A DNA stretch of 60,067 nt from Acidobacteriota bacterium (GCA_003223935.1 QHXQ01000040.1:1-60067); one strand, 5' to 3'. Shown: positions 7,733 through 16,155, counted from the first letter of the stretch. The notes: generated from the letters alone by a model not told the origin. A program made the numbers and translations.

Positions 7733-10700
7733 ATGATGAGAATTGGAATATATGTCGGGCGATGGCGACAGGTGGTTGCGCTGTTGGTTTTAGTGTTTGG
7801 TTTGGGGCTGCGTGTGCCGGCGCAGACGGCGGAGCATTTTGCGGCGGAGCCGGTCTATTTTGATTATCCGGCGGGTTGGGCGGTGACGCGGGATCAGAGC
7901 AATGCGCAGTTGACGGGCTTCGTGTTGGCGCGGGCGGGCTTGGATGCGCAGATCACTTTGTACTTCGCGCCGAATGAGATCACTGCGCCCGCGAGTTCTG
8001 TGCCGACGCTGCTTGAAGCGGCGCGCACGAGCCTCGTGTTGCCGCTCATCGAGCAGTACATTCAGCCGCTTGAAGCGGCCGGCGCACAGGTGCAGCGCAC
8101 GCGCGCGACGACGGAGATCGGTGGCGGGTCGGTCAACGGCGACCGTTGGCTCGTCGCGGCCGCAGGTCAGTCCGTCACGGTTGAAGCCTACCTCTCGGTC
8201 TTACACAATCATCTGGTCATCGTCTCGCTCACGCAACCGACGAGCGCCGCCGCGCAGGTCGCGCCCGCGTGGGACTTGTTCCGGCGCACGTTGAGCATCG
8301 GCGCGCCTGTGGCGGCGAATGCGACCAAGCCCGCCGACAACGCGCGCCCCTCTGAGACGCAGCCTTCTGGGGCATTGCCCTCTATCGCCACGATAGAGCA
8401 AGTGACCAACACCTTCCGCCAGTTGACCGACCTGACGCAGCAGATCGTGAAGCTGCGCGAGCAGGGCAACTACCCGGCCGCGATCCCGCTCGCCGAGCGT
8501 GCGCTTGCGTTGGGTGAACAGGCGGCGCAACTCCCCGATGTGATGGCCGACACAAAGATGGTGCTCGTCGCCGGCCCGTCGAATGTGTTGGGCGAGTTGT
8601 ATCGCGCGATGGGCAACTACGAACGGGCCGAGGTGCTCTTCCAGCGTTCGCTCACGCTCATCGAACAGGTGAAGGGCAAGAACGATCCGGGACTCGGCGC
8701 GCCGCTCAACAATCTCGCCACGCTCTATTACGAGACGGGCAAGTACGACAAGGCGCTGCCCCTGTTCCAACGCGCTTACGATCTCTTCGTCCAAACCAAA
8801 GGCGCTGAACATCCGCAGACGGCCACGGCCCTTAACAATCTCGCGCTGCTCTACGACGCGATGAACGACTTCGCCCGCGCCGAAGAGTTGATGAAGCGCG
8901 CGCTCGCCATCCGCGAGAAGGTCTTAGGCCCGGAAGACCCTGACGTAGCCATCTCGCTCAGCAATCTTGGCGGCCTGTACGACGAACTAGGCGACCCCAC
9001 ACGCGCCGAAGAGTCGTACCGGCGTGCGCTCGCGATCATAGAGAAGGTGCGCGGCCCCGACCATCCAGACCTTGCCACGGTGCTGAACAATCTCGGACTG
9101 GTCTATCGCCACAAGGGCGACCTCGTGCAGTCTGAGTCTTACTTCAACCGCGCGCTTGCGCTCAACGAGAAGGCGCTCGGCCCCGAACACCCGACGCTCG
9201 CCAGCACCATTGACAACCTCGCGCAGTTGTACTTCGACCGGGGCGACTACGTGCGCGCCGAAGGTCTGTTCAAACGTGCGCTCGCCATCCGCGAGAAGGC
9301 GCTCGGCCCGGAGCACCCGGACGTGGCCGAGTCGCTCAACAATCTCGCGCTCCTCTATCAAGAGCGCGAGGACTACGCGCAGGCCGAGTCGCTCTACGGG
9401 CGCGCCCGCGTGATCTTTGAGAAGAAATTCGGCTCCGAACACCGTCTCACCGCCGCCGCGCTCGACAACCTGGCCGCCCTCTATCGCGCCGAGCAGGATT
9501 ACGCGCGCGCCGAACCGCTCTTTCAACGCGCGTTGGCGATCCGCGAAAAACTTTTCGGGCCAGAAGGCGAAGACGTGGCGCTGTCTTTGAATAACATCGG
9601 CGCGCTCGAATCCGCGAAAGGCGATCATGCGCGCGCCATCGAGTATTACAATCGCGGCTTGCGCATCTACGAGAAGCTCTACGGGCCGGAGCACCCGAAC
9701 CTGTCGATCTTTCTGTCGAACCTCTCAACCGACTATTACGCGCTCGGCGACATCACGCACGCGCGCGAGATGATCAACCGCGCGCTTGAGTTGAGCGAAC
9801 GCAGACTTGCGCAGGTCTTGACCACCGGCTCGGAGGAACAGAAGCGACTCTTCGTGGCCTCAATCTCCGAAGGGCAAGACTACGTCATCTCTCTGCAAGC
9901 GAACGGCGCGCCGAACGACGCGCAGGCACTCAAGCTTGCGCTCACCACCCTGTTGCGTCGCAAAGGGCGCGTGCTCGATGCGATGAGCGATCAGATCGGT
10001 GCGCTGCGCCGGCATCTCAAACCCGAAGACCGCGTGCTCCTCGAACAACTTTCGACCGCGAGCGGCGAACTCGCTGCGTTAGTCTTGAAAGGGCCGGGCG
10101 GGCAGTCGCCCGCCGAATATCAAGACCATCTGGCGAAACTCGATGCGCGAGTTAAAGACTTGCAAGCGCAAGTGAGCACGCGCAGCGCAGAGTTTCGCGC
10201 GCAGACGCAGCCCGTCACGCTTGAGCGCGTGCAAGCGGCACTGCCTGCGGGCACGGCGCTCGTCGAGTTTGCGCTCTATCGGCCGTACAACTACAAGGGC
10301 AAGACCAGAGCCGAGCGTTTCGGCGCGGGGCGTTACGTCGCTTATGTGTTGCGCGCGAATCAAGCGCCCGCTTGGGTCGAACTAGGCGAGGCCGCGCCGA
10401 TTGATCAAGCGATTGCTGATTGGCGTAAGACGCTCGCCGATCCGCGCCGCGCGGACGTGCAGCAACTCGCGCGCGCACTCGACGAACGCATCATGCGCCC
10501 CGTACGCAAATTGCTCGGCGACACGCGCCAAATCTTTCTCTCGCCCGACAGCACGCTCAATCTAATTCCCTTCGGCGCGCTCGTTGACGAACAGAACCAT
10601 TATCTCGTCGAGACCTATTCGATCACTTATCTGACGAGCGGGCGCGATCTCTTGCGCCTCGCCGTGAAGGCCGAGAACAAACAGGGGCCGGTCGTCGTCG

Positions 10701-11587
10701 CCGATCCGTCGTTCGACGCGGGCGCGAGCGCGAGCAACACAAGCGGCGCGCCGGTCACGTCCGGCAGTAAACAGAACGCAAGCGACAACGCAGTGCAACG
10801 CGGCACAGACACAGGCCGGCGCTCGTTCGATTTCGCCAACGCGCGCTTCTCGCGTCTGCCCGGCACGGCCGAAGAAGGTCGGGCCATCGGCACGCTCATG
10901 CCCGGTCTCAAACTCCTAACCGGCGCGCAAGCCACCGAAGCCGCGCTCAAACAACTCTCAGGCCCGCTCGTCTTGCACATCGCCACGCACGGTTTCTTCC
11001 TGCCCGATCAGACGCAAGCCGCTGCGAGCACGGGAACGCGCGGCCTCGCGCTCGGCACGGCGGGCGCGTCTGCGCTGCCCGGCGAAAATCCGTTGCTGCG
11101 CTCCGGCATTGCGCTCGCGGGCGCGAACGTGCGCCAGAGCGCGGGCGGCGAGGACGGCGTACTGACCGCGCTCGAAGCTGCCGGTCTCGATCTGTGGGGC
11201 ACAAAATTGGTGGTGCTATCGGCGTGCGAGACTGGTCTCGGCGATGTACGAAGCGGCGAGGGCGTCTATGGTTTGCGCCGTGCGCTCGTGCTCGCCGGCT
11301 CGGAGACGCAGGTGATGAGCCTGTGGCAAGTATCCGATGCGGCGACGCGCGATCTGATGGTCGAATACTACAAGCGGCTGCAAGCGGGCGAAGGTCGAAC
11401 CGAAGCCTTGCGACAAGTGCAACTCGCAATGATCAAAAGCAAGCCGCAAGGCACGTCGGCGGGCACGCAACGCGGACTAAGCAGTGAGATGGGCCAACCG
11501 ACGCAGACGACCGAAGACCGCAGCCATCCGTTCTATTGGGCCAGCTTCATCCAATCCGGCGAGTGGCGCAGCATGAATAAGAATTGA
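7733..11587 (+). CDS. exported TPR-CHAT (caspase-like) protein
   Basis: About 1,284 residues. ATG at 7733 is preceded by GGAGAGG. A signal-like helix (VVALLVLVFGLGL then VPAQ) begins it, so the protein is probably exported. An unassigned alpha/beta domain follows (about 30-200). Ten regular 42-residue kinesin-light-chain-type TPRs follow (LNNLALLY...AEELMKRALAIREKVLGPEHPD style, about 270-700). A C-terminal CHAT domain shows the His in HIATHGFF (about residue 1086) and the Cys in LSACETGLGD (about residue 1165), the caspase-like dyad, plus VMSLWQVSDAATRDLM. It lies 18 bases after the STAND gene in the same direction, so co-expression is likely. Full length, both catalytic residues present. 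Confidence 0.9.
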   Translation: MMRIGIYVGRWRQVVALLVLVFGLGLRVPAQTAEHFAAEPVYFDYPAGWAVTRDQSNAQLTGFVLARAGLDAQITLYFAPNEITAPASSVPTLLEAARTSLVLPLIEQYIQPLEAAGAQVQRTRATTEIGGGSVNGDRWLVAAAGQSVTVEAYLSVLHNHLVIVSLTQPTSAAAQVAPAWDLFRRTLSIGAPVAANATKPADNARPSETQPSGALPSIATIEQVTNTFRQLTDLTQQIVKLREQGNYPAAIPLAERALALGEQAAQLPDVMADTKMVLVAGPSNVLGELYRAMGNYERAEVLFQRSLTLIEQVKGKNDPGLGAPLNNLATLYYETGKYDKALPLFQRAYDLFVQTKGAEHPQTATALNNLALLYDAMNDFARAEELMKRALAIREKVLGPEDPDVAISLSNLGGLYDELGDPTRAEESYRRALAIIEKVRGPDHPDLATVLNNLGLVYRHKGDLVQSESYFNRALALNEKALGPEHPTLASTIDNLAQLYFDRGDYVRAEGLFKRALAIREKALGPEHPDVAESLNNLALLYQEREDYAQAESLYGRARVIFEKKFGSEHRLTAAALDNLAALYRAEQDYARAEPLFQRALAIREKLFGPEGEDVALSLNNIGALESAKGDHARAIEYYNRGLRIYEKLYGPEHPNLSIFLSNLSTDYYALGDITHAREMINRALELSERRLAQVLTTGSEEQKRLFVASISEGQDYVISLQANGAPNDAQALKLALTTLLRRKGRVLDAMSDQIGALRRHLKPEDRVLLEQLSTASGELAALVLKGPGGQSPAEYQDHLAKLDARVKDLQAQVSTRSAEFRAQTQPVTLERVQAALPAGTALVEFALYRPYNYKGKTRAERFGAGRYVAYVLRANQAPAWVELGEAAPIDQAIADWRKTLADPRRADVQQLARALDERIMRPVRKLLGDTRQIFLSPDSTLNLIPFGALVDEQNHYLVETYSITYLTSGRDLLRLAVKAENKQGPVVVADPSFDAGASASNTSGAPVTSGSKQNASDNAVQRGTDTGRRSFDFANARFSRLPGTAEEGRAIGTLMPGLKLLTGAQATEAALKQLSGPLVLHIATHGFFLPDQTQAAASTGTRGLALGTAGASALPGENPLLRSGIALAGANVRQSAGGEDGVLTALEAAGLDLWGTKLVVLSACETGLGDVRSGEGVYGLRRALVLAGSETQVMSLWQVSDAATRDLMVEYYKRLQAGEGRTEALRQVQLAMIKSKPQGTSAGTQRGLSSEMGQPTQTTEDRSHPFYWASFIQSGEWRSMNKN

Positions 11588-11608
11588 TTCATTGACTCAA
11601 TGAATCAA
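11584..11608. terminator. convergent-gene hairpin
   Basis: A perfect AT-rich inverted repeat: 11584-11595 pairs with 11597-11608. It sits exactly between the stop codons of the CHAT gene (plus) and dnaX (minus), overlapping the former's stop. Probably a bidirectional terminator; there is no long T tract. Confidence 0.6.
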
Positions 11609-13693
11609 TTATTCATCGCTTACCCGGCGTACATTAACTATCTCGGCGCGGAAGGTGCGCAGCAGGTGCTGCACCGCCGGATGCTTTTCTGCTAGTTCGC
11701 GCAACTGTTGCCGCTCGCGTTGTTCTTCATCTTCGCGCGTCGGCGGCGCATCCGATTCGCTCGCGTCTTTGACGACGACGCGCACGCCCACGTCGCGCCC
11801 CAACAACTCGCGGCAGACTTCGCGCAACAACTTCATGTTCTCCGGCTTGCCGAGACTATCGCGTAGGTGCTTCCGCTCCGGCGCAAACTCGACGTAAAAC
11901 TCATCGCCGTCAACGACAGCCTTGCGCGCGCCATCGAGCGCCGTTGCCAGTAGCGGCTTGCGGCGCGTTTCGAGCGCGTGCTTGATCTGTTCCGTGATCG
12001 AATCACCACGCGGCGCGCTCGTCGTCTCCGGCGGCGCGTCCGGCACGTCATCACGACCGGGCACACGCCAACCGCGCGAGGCGAACGACCTCGCGCCCGC
12101 ACCTGATGATTGCGCGTCGGGCTTTGCGACAAGTCTGAGCGCGGGCGAGTTTGCGGCTGACGACTGCGCAGCCGAAGTTTGCGCTGGCGTGTTCGTCGTC
12201 TGCGGCGCGGTCGTCGGTTGATCTGATGCGAGCGGGCGATCCCAGAACGGCGCGTCCTCCGTTGTAGCGCCGGTCGTGTACGCCGACCAATCGAATGGAT
12301 CGTTCGGCTTGTGTGTGGCGCTCGTACTCTGCGTTGCGGACGATGCAGCAGGCGTATTGCCGGATGAAGCGGCGGTTTGCGCTGCCGGCGGCAACGCGGA
12401 CGTGGTACCTTCGGCACGCGGCGTCGAAGTGCGCGAAGAGGTCGGCGGCGCGGGCCGACCGCCACCACGCGGCGCGGCACCGCCGCTGCCACTCGACGAA
12501 GTGCTTGAGCCTGCGCTGCCGAGCGGCGCGCGCCCCGTGCGCAAGGCTTCTTCGAGCGCGTTGAGCCGTTCGATGATCTGATTAATCGGCGCGAGCCGGC
12601 GCATCTCAATCAGTTTGACGAGACCGACTTCAAGTTGATAACGCGGGTGCGCGCCTTCGCGCAAGGCCCGTTCGGTCTCGGTCAGGCTGTGGAAGAAACG
12701 CACGAGATCGGATTCAGAAAAAACGCTCGTCGCAGCATCGCGGCGCGCGGCGGCGCTCGCTTCCGCACCGTCGCCGCCGACACGGGCGACGAGCAGGTCG
12801 CGCAAGTGCGCAAGCAGATCGCGGCAGAAGTTGCGCAGGTCGTGCCCGCGCATCACTAGATCATCCACGACGGCGAGCGCCTCGGCCGGATTTTCATTTG
12901 CGATAGCCGCGACGACGCGCGCCAACTGTTCGGCGCTGGCAAGACCGAGCGCCGCTTCAACGTCCGTCGTCGTGATTTTGTCTTCACTAAAACTAATGAC
13001 CTGATCGAACGCCGACTGCGCGTCGCGCATCGAGCCTTCGCCCGCGCGCGCGATCTCGTACAAGGCTTCGTCGTCAACCTTGATCTTTTCGGCATCGGCG
13101 ATCAAGCGCAGCCGCTCTGCGATCTTCTGTGTCGCAATCGTGCGGAACTCAAACTGCTGGCAGCGCGACAGGATCGTGTCCGGCACTTTGTGCAACTCGG
13201 TCGTCGCCATGATGAAGACGACGCGCGGCGGCGGCTCTTCCAGCGTCTTCAGCAGCGCATTGAAGGCCGCGCCCGACAGCATGTGCACCTCGTCAATGAT
13301 GAAGACCTTAAAGCGGTCGCGCGCCGGCCGCACGCCGACCGTGTTGATGATCGCCTCGCGCACGTTGTCCACGCCCGTGTTCGACGCGGCGTCAATCTCA
13401 AGCACATCAATCGAACGCCCTTCGGCGATCTCGCGGCACGAAGGACAGACATCCGGATCGGTGATCTTGCAAGGCGTCGGCGTCGGGTGGTCGAACTTGT
13501 GACAGTTCAAAGCTTTGGCAAGCAGACGCGCCGTCGTCGTCTTGCCGACGCCGCGCGCGCCGGAGAAGAGATAGGCGTGATGCAGGCGGTCGTGCTCAAT
13601 CGCGCCGCGCAAGGTGCGCGTGATCGGCTCTTGCCCCGTGACCTCTTCAAACGTCTGTGGTCGCCACTTGCGTGCGATGACTTGATAAGCCAT
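11609..13693 (-). CDS. dnaX: DNA polymerase III subunits gamma/tau
   Basis: 694 residues. The N-terminal AAA+ clamp-loader module has Walker [13 protein letters not shown], a four-cysteine zinc site (CHKF to CPSC), Walker [11 protein letters not shown], and the sensor/arginine-finger motif [12 protein letters not shown] domain III helical region follows to about residue 380. A long Pro/Ser/Ala/Thr-rich linker (about 390-560) leads to a tau-type C-terminal domain that would contact polymerase and helicase. It loads the beta clamp at replication forks. No slippery A-tract was noticed that would make a short gamma form. Upstream lie a VOC gene and the SRP RNA, echoing the SRP RNA-dnaX neighbourhood of Bacillus. 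Confidence 0.97.
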   Translation of the reverse strand: MAYQVIARKWRPQTFEEVTGQEPITRTLRGAIEHDRLHHAYLFSGARGVGKTTTARLLAKALNCHKFDHPTPTPCKITDPDVCPSCREIAEGRSIDVLEIDAASNTGVDNVREAIINTVGVRPARDRFKVFIIDEVHMLSGAAFNALLKTLEEPPPRVVFIMATTELHKVPDTILSRCQQFEFRTIATQKIAERLRLIADAEKIKVDDEALYEIARAGEGSMRDAQSAFDQVISFSEDKITTTDVEAALGLASAEQLARVVAAIANENPAEALAVVDDLVMRGHDLRNFCRDLLAHLRDLLVARVGGDGAEASAAARRDAATSVFSESDLVRFFHSLTETERALREGAHPRYQLEVGLVKLIEMRRLAPINQIIERLNALEEALRTGRAPLGSAGSSTSSSGSGGAAPRGGGRPAPPTSSRTSTPRAEGTTSALPPAAQTAASSGNTPAASSATQSTSATHKPNDPFDWSAYTTGATTEDAPFWDRPLASDQPTTAPQTTNTPAQTSAAQSSAANSPALRLVAKPDAQSSGAGARSFASRGWRVPGRDDVPDAPPETTSAPRGDSITEQIKHALETRRKPLLATALDGARKAVVDGDEFYVEFAPERKHLRDSLGKPENMKLLREVCRELLGRDVGVRVVVKDASESDAPPTREDEEQRERQQLRELAEKHPAVQHLLRTFRAEIVNVRRVSDE

Positions 13694-13694
13694 T

Positions 13695-13736
13695 GTTAGT
13701 TGGTTATTGGTTATTCGTTATTTGTTCTTTGTCAGT
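13695..13736. repeat. single-armed heptamer run (GGTTATT type)
   Basis: Consecutive 7-base units GTTAGTT, GGTTATT, GGTTATT, CGTTATT, TGTTCTT between dnaX and the VOC gene, with no opposing arm. The VOC stop and its last codons (EQITNNQ) are read from it. Confidence 0.75.
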
Positions 13737-14096
13737 TCTTTCCAACAACTCAATGCGGTTGTCGAAGGGATCGAAGAAGGAGAAACGCTTGATGCCTGTG
13801 AGCGCGGGTTCGTCGCGCGTGCGGACGCCGTGCGTTTCCAAGTAGCTTCTGATCGCTGCAACGTCTTCAACTTCAAACGCTGGATGGCGCTTCGACTTCG
13901 TTTGATTCGCTTCGACGCCGATGTGCAGTTGAATGTCCGCGATCTGAAACCACAGGCCGCCGTTCGCGCGCAAGGGCGCGGGCTTCTCGATCTCCGCGAG
14001 GCCGAGCAGACGACCGTAGAACTCGCGCGCCACATCCTCCGCACCCGGCGGGATGCAGATTTGCACGTGGTCGAGTCGTTTGAATTTCGGCTTCAT
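13704..14096 (-). CDS. VOC/glyoxalase-fold protein
   Basis: About 130 residues from the ATG at 14096. The start of VOC homology ([20 protein letters not shown]) and the end ([16 protein letters not shown]) give the paired beta-alpha-beta-beta-beta modules of the family. Residues LDHV, LHIGV and IELLE provide the usual metal-ligand positions (His, His, Glu). The family includes glyoxalases, dioxygenases and resistance proteins, so the substrate is unknown. The frame is open to 14255, but that extension overlaps a long RNA hairpin and the end of the SRP RNA, so I shortened it. It may share the transcript with dnaX. Confidence 0.85.
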   Translation of the reverse strand: MKPKFKRLDHVQICIPPGAEDVAREFYGRLLGLAEIEKPAPLRANGGLWFQIADIQLHIGVEANQTKSKRHPAFEVEDVAAIRSYLETHGVRTRDEPALTGIKRFSFFDPFDNRIELLERTDKEQITNNQ

Positions 14097-14108
14097 CCCG
14101 CGGAGAAA

Positions 14109-14221
14109 CGAAAAAGAGTTGCCGCTTGTGCGGCTGGTCGTTGAAGCGGCGTCGGTGGATTGTGCTCCAACCGCGCCTGCTTCGGCAACCTCCGCGTCGA
14201 ATAGCGGCAACTCTTTTCTTG
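14109..14221 (-). terminator. long hairpin downstream of the SRP RNA
   Basis: Perfect 15-base arms (14112-14126 and 14203-14217) enclose nested, nearly complementary segments, so the whole stretch can fold as one rod. On the minus strand it ends in CTCTTTTTCG, as expected of a terminator for the SRP RNA. The length is unusual; a separate structured RNA or a miniature inverted-repeat insertion is possible. Confidence 0.5.
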
Positions 14222-14228
14222 ATGTGGC

Positions 14229-14332
14229 CAGACTCCGGACTGACCCGCAACACACGCGGCCGGCACTACCGTTGCTCCGTTCCCGGCCTGGCGGGGTTCG
14301 TGCGGCGAGCGTTGTGCGGAGTCCGAAGTCTG
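14229..14332 (-). ncRNA. ffs: signal recognition particle RNA, small bacterial type
   Basis: Read on the minus strand, the centre has GAACCCCGCCAGGCC followed by GGGAACGGAGCAACGGTAG. These are the conserved asymmetric and symmetric internal loops (GGAA and AGCA type) of domain IV that bind Ffh. The ends are complementary (GACTTCGGACTCCGCACAAC with GTTGCGGGTCAGTCCGGAGTC pieces), forming one long helix of about 104 bases, the size of 4.5S RNA. It directs signal-peptide-bearing nascent chains to FtsY and the membrane. A long hairpin follows it. Confidence 0.88.
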
Positions 14333-14431
14333 ATAAATTGTCAAACTCTTCAGATGCGTCGAAGCACTAATTGCTTGCCCGACGCGATAAGCTAACTTTA
14401 ACCTGTTCACCTGCGCGCTGGCAAACGCGCG

Positions 14432-14950
14432 TCACGTGCCGTTGAAGCCGATGCTCATGCGGCGCAGGTTCGCGTCCGGGAATTTGCCCGTCGCTTTGAC
14501 CTGTGCCAGCAGCGCGTCGGCTTGGGCGCGCGTGCGGCCGGCATAGACGGCCATGAAACGCACGTCCGGTTTGACGTTCGTGTAATAGAGCGAGCCGGGT
14601 TCGGCGCAGCGCGAAGCAAAGACCTTGTTATGCGGGAACAGACCTTGCGCCTGCTCGCGCTCCGATTCGGGGATGAACTTCTCGCAGTCGTCGTTCGGCG
14701 CAGCAACGCTCTTCAGGATGACTGCATAGAACGGCTCGCTCTCCCAGATCACGGCGCGCGGTGGAATCTGAAATGGTAAGTCGTGCGCCTCGAACTGCGC
14801 GCTCGTCTTGCACGTCACAGTCGGGTCGCCGCAGACCGTGCCTTTCGGCGGCGGCTGTTTACGTCGCCCCTTGCCGTGCTGCGCCAAACCGACCGCACAC
14901 AGCAAGAGTAACAAGCAGACGGTTGCGCTCGTCAATGTTCGTCTGTTCAT
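14432..14950 (-). CDS. secreted protein of unknown function
   Basis: 172 residues. The signal peptide is clear (MNRRTL, then VCLLLLLCAVGLAQ). The mature part is basic at first (GKGRRKQPPPKG), has a cysteine pair (CGDPTVTC) and two further cysteines (DDCEKF, SRCAEP). It ends with a region (YYTNVKPDVRFMAVYAGRTRAQADALLAQVKATG) that looks like a small SPOR-like or papain-inhibitor-like alpha/beta unit; that resemblance is weak. No family assigned. Expected in the periplasm or outside the cell, where the cysteines may form disulfides. Confidence 0.65.
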   Translation of the reverse strand: MNRRTLTSATVCLLLLLCAVGLAQHGKGRRKQPPPKGTVCGDPTVTCKTSAQFEAHDLPFQIPPRAVIWESEPFYAVILKSVAAPNDDCEKFIPESEREQAQGLFPHNKVFASRCAEPGSLYYTNVKPDVRFMAVYAGRTRAQADALLAQVKATGKFPDANLRRMSIGFNGT

Positions 14951-15008
14951 GTGAATTCAGCTTTAATGTGTGCGCCGCGAGGCGAGGACGGTGGATCGTT
15001 ATTAATGA

Positions 15009-15099
<91 letters not shown>

Positions 15100-15134
15100 G
15101 AAAAAGGTGTGGGATGAGTAAGCCAGCCTTCTTG

Positions 15135-15169
15135 TTCAGCCCTCAGCCCTCATCCTTCAGCCCGCAACT
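15135..15169. repeat. single-armed heptamer run (CTCAGCC type)
   Basis: Units TTCAGCC, CTCAGCC, CTCATCC, TTCAGCC, CGCAACT in strict 7-base phase between the two tRNA-Ser sequences. There is no opposing arm. Confidence 0.75.
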
Positions 15170-15172
15170 GCG

Positions 15173-15230
15173 TGGCGGAGAGGGTGGGATTCGAACCCAC
15201 GATGGGCTGACACCCACTCCGGTTTTCGAG
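15173..15230 (-). pseudogene. 3' fragment of a tRNA-Ser(CGA)
   Basis: From the 3' end this matches tRNA-Ser: CCA, G, CCTCTCC, T arm GTGGG-TTCGAAT-CCCAC identical to the neighbouring tRNA-Ser(GGA), a class II variable arm (GGG...CCC), then ACCGG and the loop CTCGAAA with anticodon CGA. Upstream of the loop the expected CCGGT stem strand is replaced by AGGGA, and no D arm or 5' acceptor strand follows within the next few hundred bases. The break is at about tRNA position 31. It could be a scar of integration or deletion at the anticodon loop. Confidence 0.75.
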
Positions 15231-15407
15231 TCCCTTTCGCCCCCCGTGCCCAAACGTGAAAACGCAAGAATTGACGGGAATTCAAACAACTGTCAGCCGT
15301 CAAAGCATAGCCCATCCTAGCGATTCCTGTCACGCCATCGCGCCAAGTGTGGGTGTGATTCGCGCAGTCAACGTTCTTGTGGCGGCGACTTCGGCGACAA
15401 GCTGCGC

Positions 15408-15611
15408 TCAATTGGTAGAGCAAGCGTCTGTGATACATCTTGCACAGTTTGTGTCTCTAGTGTACACAGTACCACCGCCCTTGATCCCTTTCTGTTCAGC
15501 ACTGGTCAAATTCTTGACCGTCTCCTTGTTGACCTGTAACTTGCCGACTTTGACCCGACCCTTTTTCTCCTCCCGCTCGCCCGGCTTCGATGTCTTTGAT
15601 TTGGCGACCAT
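15408..15611 (-). CDS. RiPP precursor with double-glycine leader (lanthipeptide-like)
   Basis: 67 residues from the ATG at 15611 (GGAG-type site CTCCT on the plus strand at 15623-15627, 11 bases away). The lysine-rich leader ends KLQVNKETVKNLTSAEQKGIKGG, written here only as its landmarks KLQVNKE and LTSAEQKGIKGG. This closely follows the double-Gly leaders of class I lanthipeptides and related peptides in Bacteroidota. The 21-residue core begins GTVYTRDTN and continues CARC, ITDAC, STN, with three Cys and several Thr/Ser, suitable for thioether rings. No LanB, LanC, LanM or radical-SAM gene is in the window. Two relatives with the same LxxAExKxxKGG leader end lie just upstream. Confidence 0.75.
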   Translation of the reverse strand: MVAKSKTSKPGEREEKKGRVKVGKLQVNKETVKNLTSAEQKGIKGGGTVYTRDTNCARCITDACSTN

Positions 15612-15727
15612 GATGTTCTGTGCTCCTTTCACGTCGTAACGAATTCCCGCTCGCTTCTGTCCTTGTTGCATTCAGCCCTGCCACCCGCTACCGCAAGCGG
15701 TATTGATCCAATCTGAGGCGCGCGCAA

Positions 15728-15877
15728 TCAATCCAACTGCTCGCGCTCTACGACCCTGAACCCGCCCTTGATCTTCTTCGCCTCCGCGTTGCTCAGTTGC
15801 TTCTCTTTTTTGGGCAACTCCTTGACCTGTGTGCGGCGCGTCGGTTTGCGCTCCTTCGCTTTATTGTCTTTCGTCAT
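15728..15877 (-). CDS. small double-glycine-leader peptide
   Basis: 49 residues, MTKDNKAKERKP at the start, leader end VKELPKKEKQLSNAEAKKIKGG (landmarks KELPKKEK and LSNAEAKKIKGG), then a short tail FRVVEREQLD. A well-placed AGGAG (plus-strand CTCCT 15885-15889) lies seven bases upstream, and the bases before both peptide genes share GAAAGGAGCAC. The core has no Cys, Ser or Thr, so it would not make lanthionines. It may be an immunity/leader decoy, a different RiPP class, or a decayed copy. Too short for usual gene callers. Confidence 0.65.
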   Translation of the reverse strand: MTKDNKAKERKPTRRTQVKELPKKEKQLSNAEAKKIKGGFRVVEREQLD

Positions 15878-15933
15878 CGTCGTGCTCCTTTTCTCTGTCC
15901 GTCGGTCGGTTATGCAACTATTGGCTGCGCTCT

Positions 15934-16107
15934 TTAGCCAGAAAAATCGCCAATCGCTTTCTTCGAGACGCCTGCGGCGTCGCTGCTCGCCTGATTGGTC
16001 TCATCTGCTCGCGTCGCGGCGCTGCCACTGAGCATGCCCATCATCCCGCCGCCGCCTTTGACCTGCTTGGCCTCTGCGGGCGTCAGTTCCCTCTGTTCTT
16101 GGGGCAA
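15934..16107 (-). pseudogene. third GG-leader peptide, N-terminus lost by frameshift
   Basis: The frame from about 16107 reads LPQEQRELTPAEAKQVKGGGG and then MMGMLSGSAATRADETNQ and a Ser/Ala/Gly-rich end, finishing DFSG-stop. The leader end matches the neighbouring peptide (KxLPxxxxxLxxAEAKxxKGG). Upstream, in-frame TAA and two A/T homopolymers (6 and 10 bases, 16110-16128) intervene, and no ATG is available. Shifting one base there restores a lysine-rich stretch (KKKSKKS). It is either a decayed copy or a sequencing/assembly indel. Confidence 0.55.
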
Positions 16108-16155
16108 GATTTTTTAGATTTTTTTTTTCGAGGCGGGCGGCAGGAGTTGTAGCGA

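Noticed and set aside
14097..14255. Longer N-terminus of the VOC protein
   Set aside because: It overlaps the SRP RNA end and the rod-like hairpin; VOC homology starts at the ATG at 14096.
15157..15438. 93-residue minus-strand ORF across the tRNA-Ser fragment
   Set aside because: It is read through tRNA sequence and out of frame with the leader-peptide gene.
15395..15450. Possible tRNA on the plus strand starting at a D-arm-like sequence
   Set aside because: The D arm is perfect, but acceptor and T arms are missing and spacing before GCTC has one base too many. The sequence is the reverse strand of the leader-peptide core.
15173..15600. Second intron-containing or permuted tRNA (Ser-CGA)
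   Set aside because: No P3/P7 group I core blocks were found upstream of the 3' half, no 5' half occurs on the same strand nearby, and the base before the 3' exon is not a suitable omega-G.
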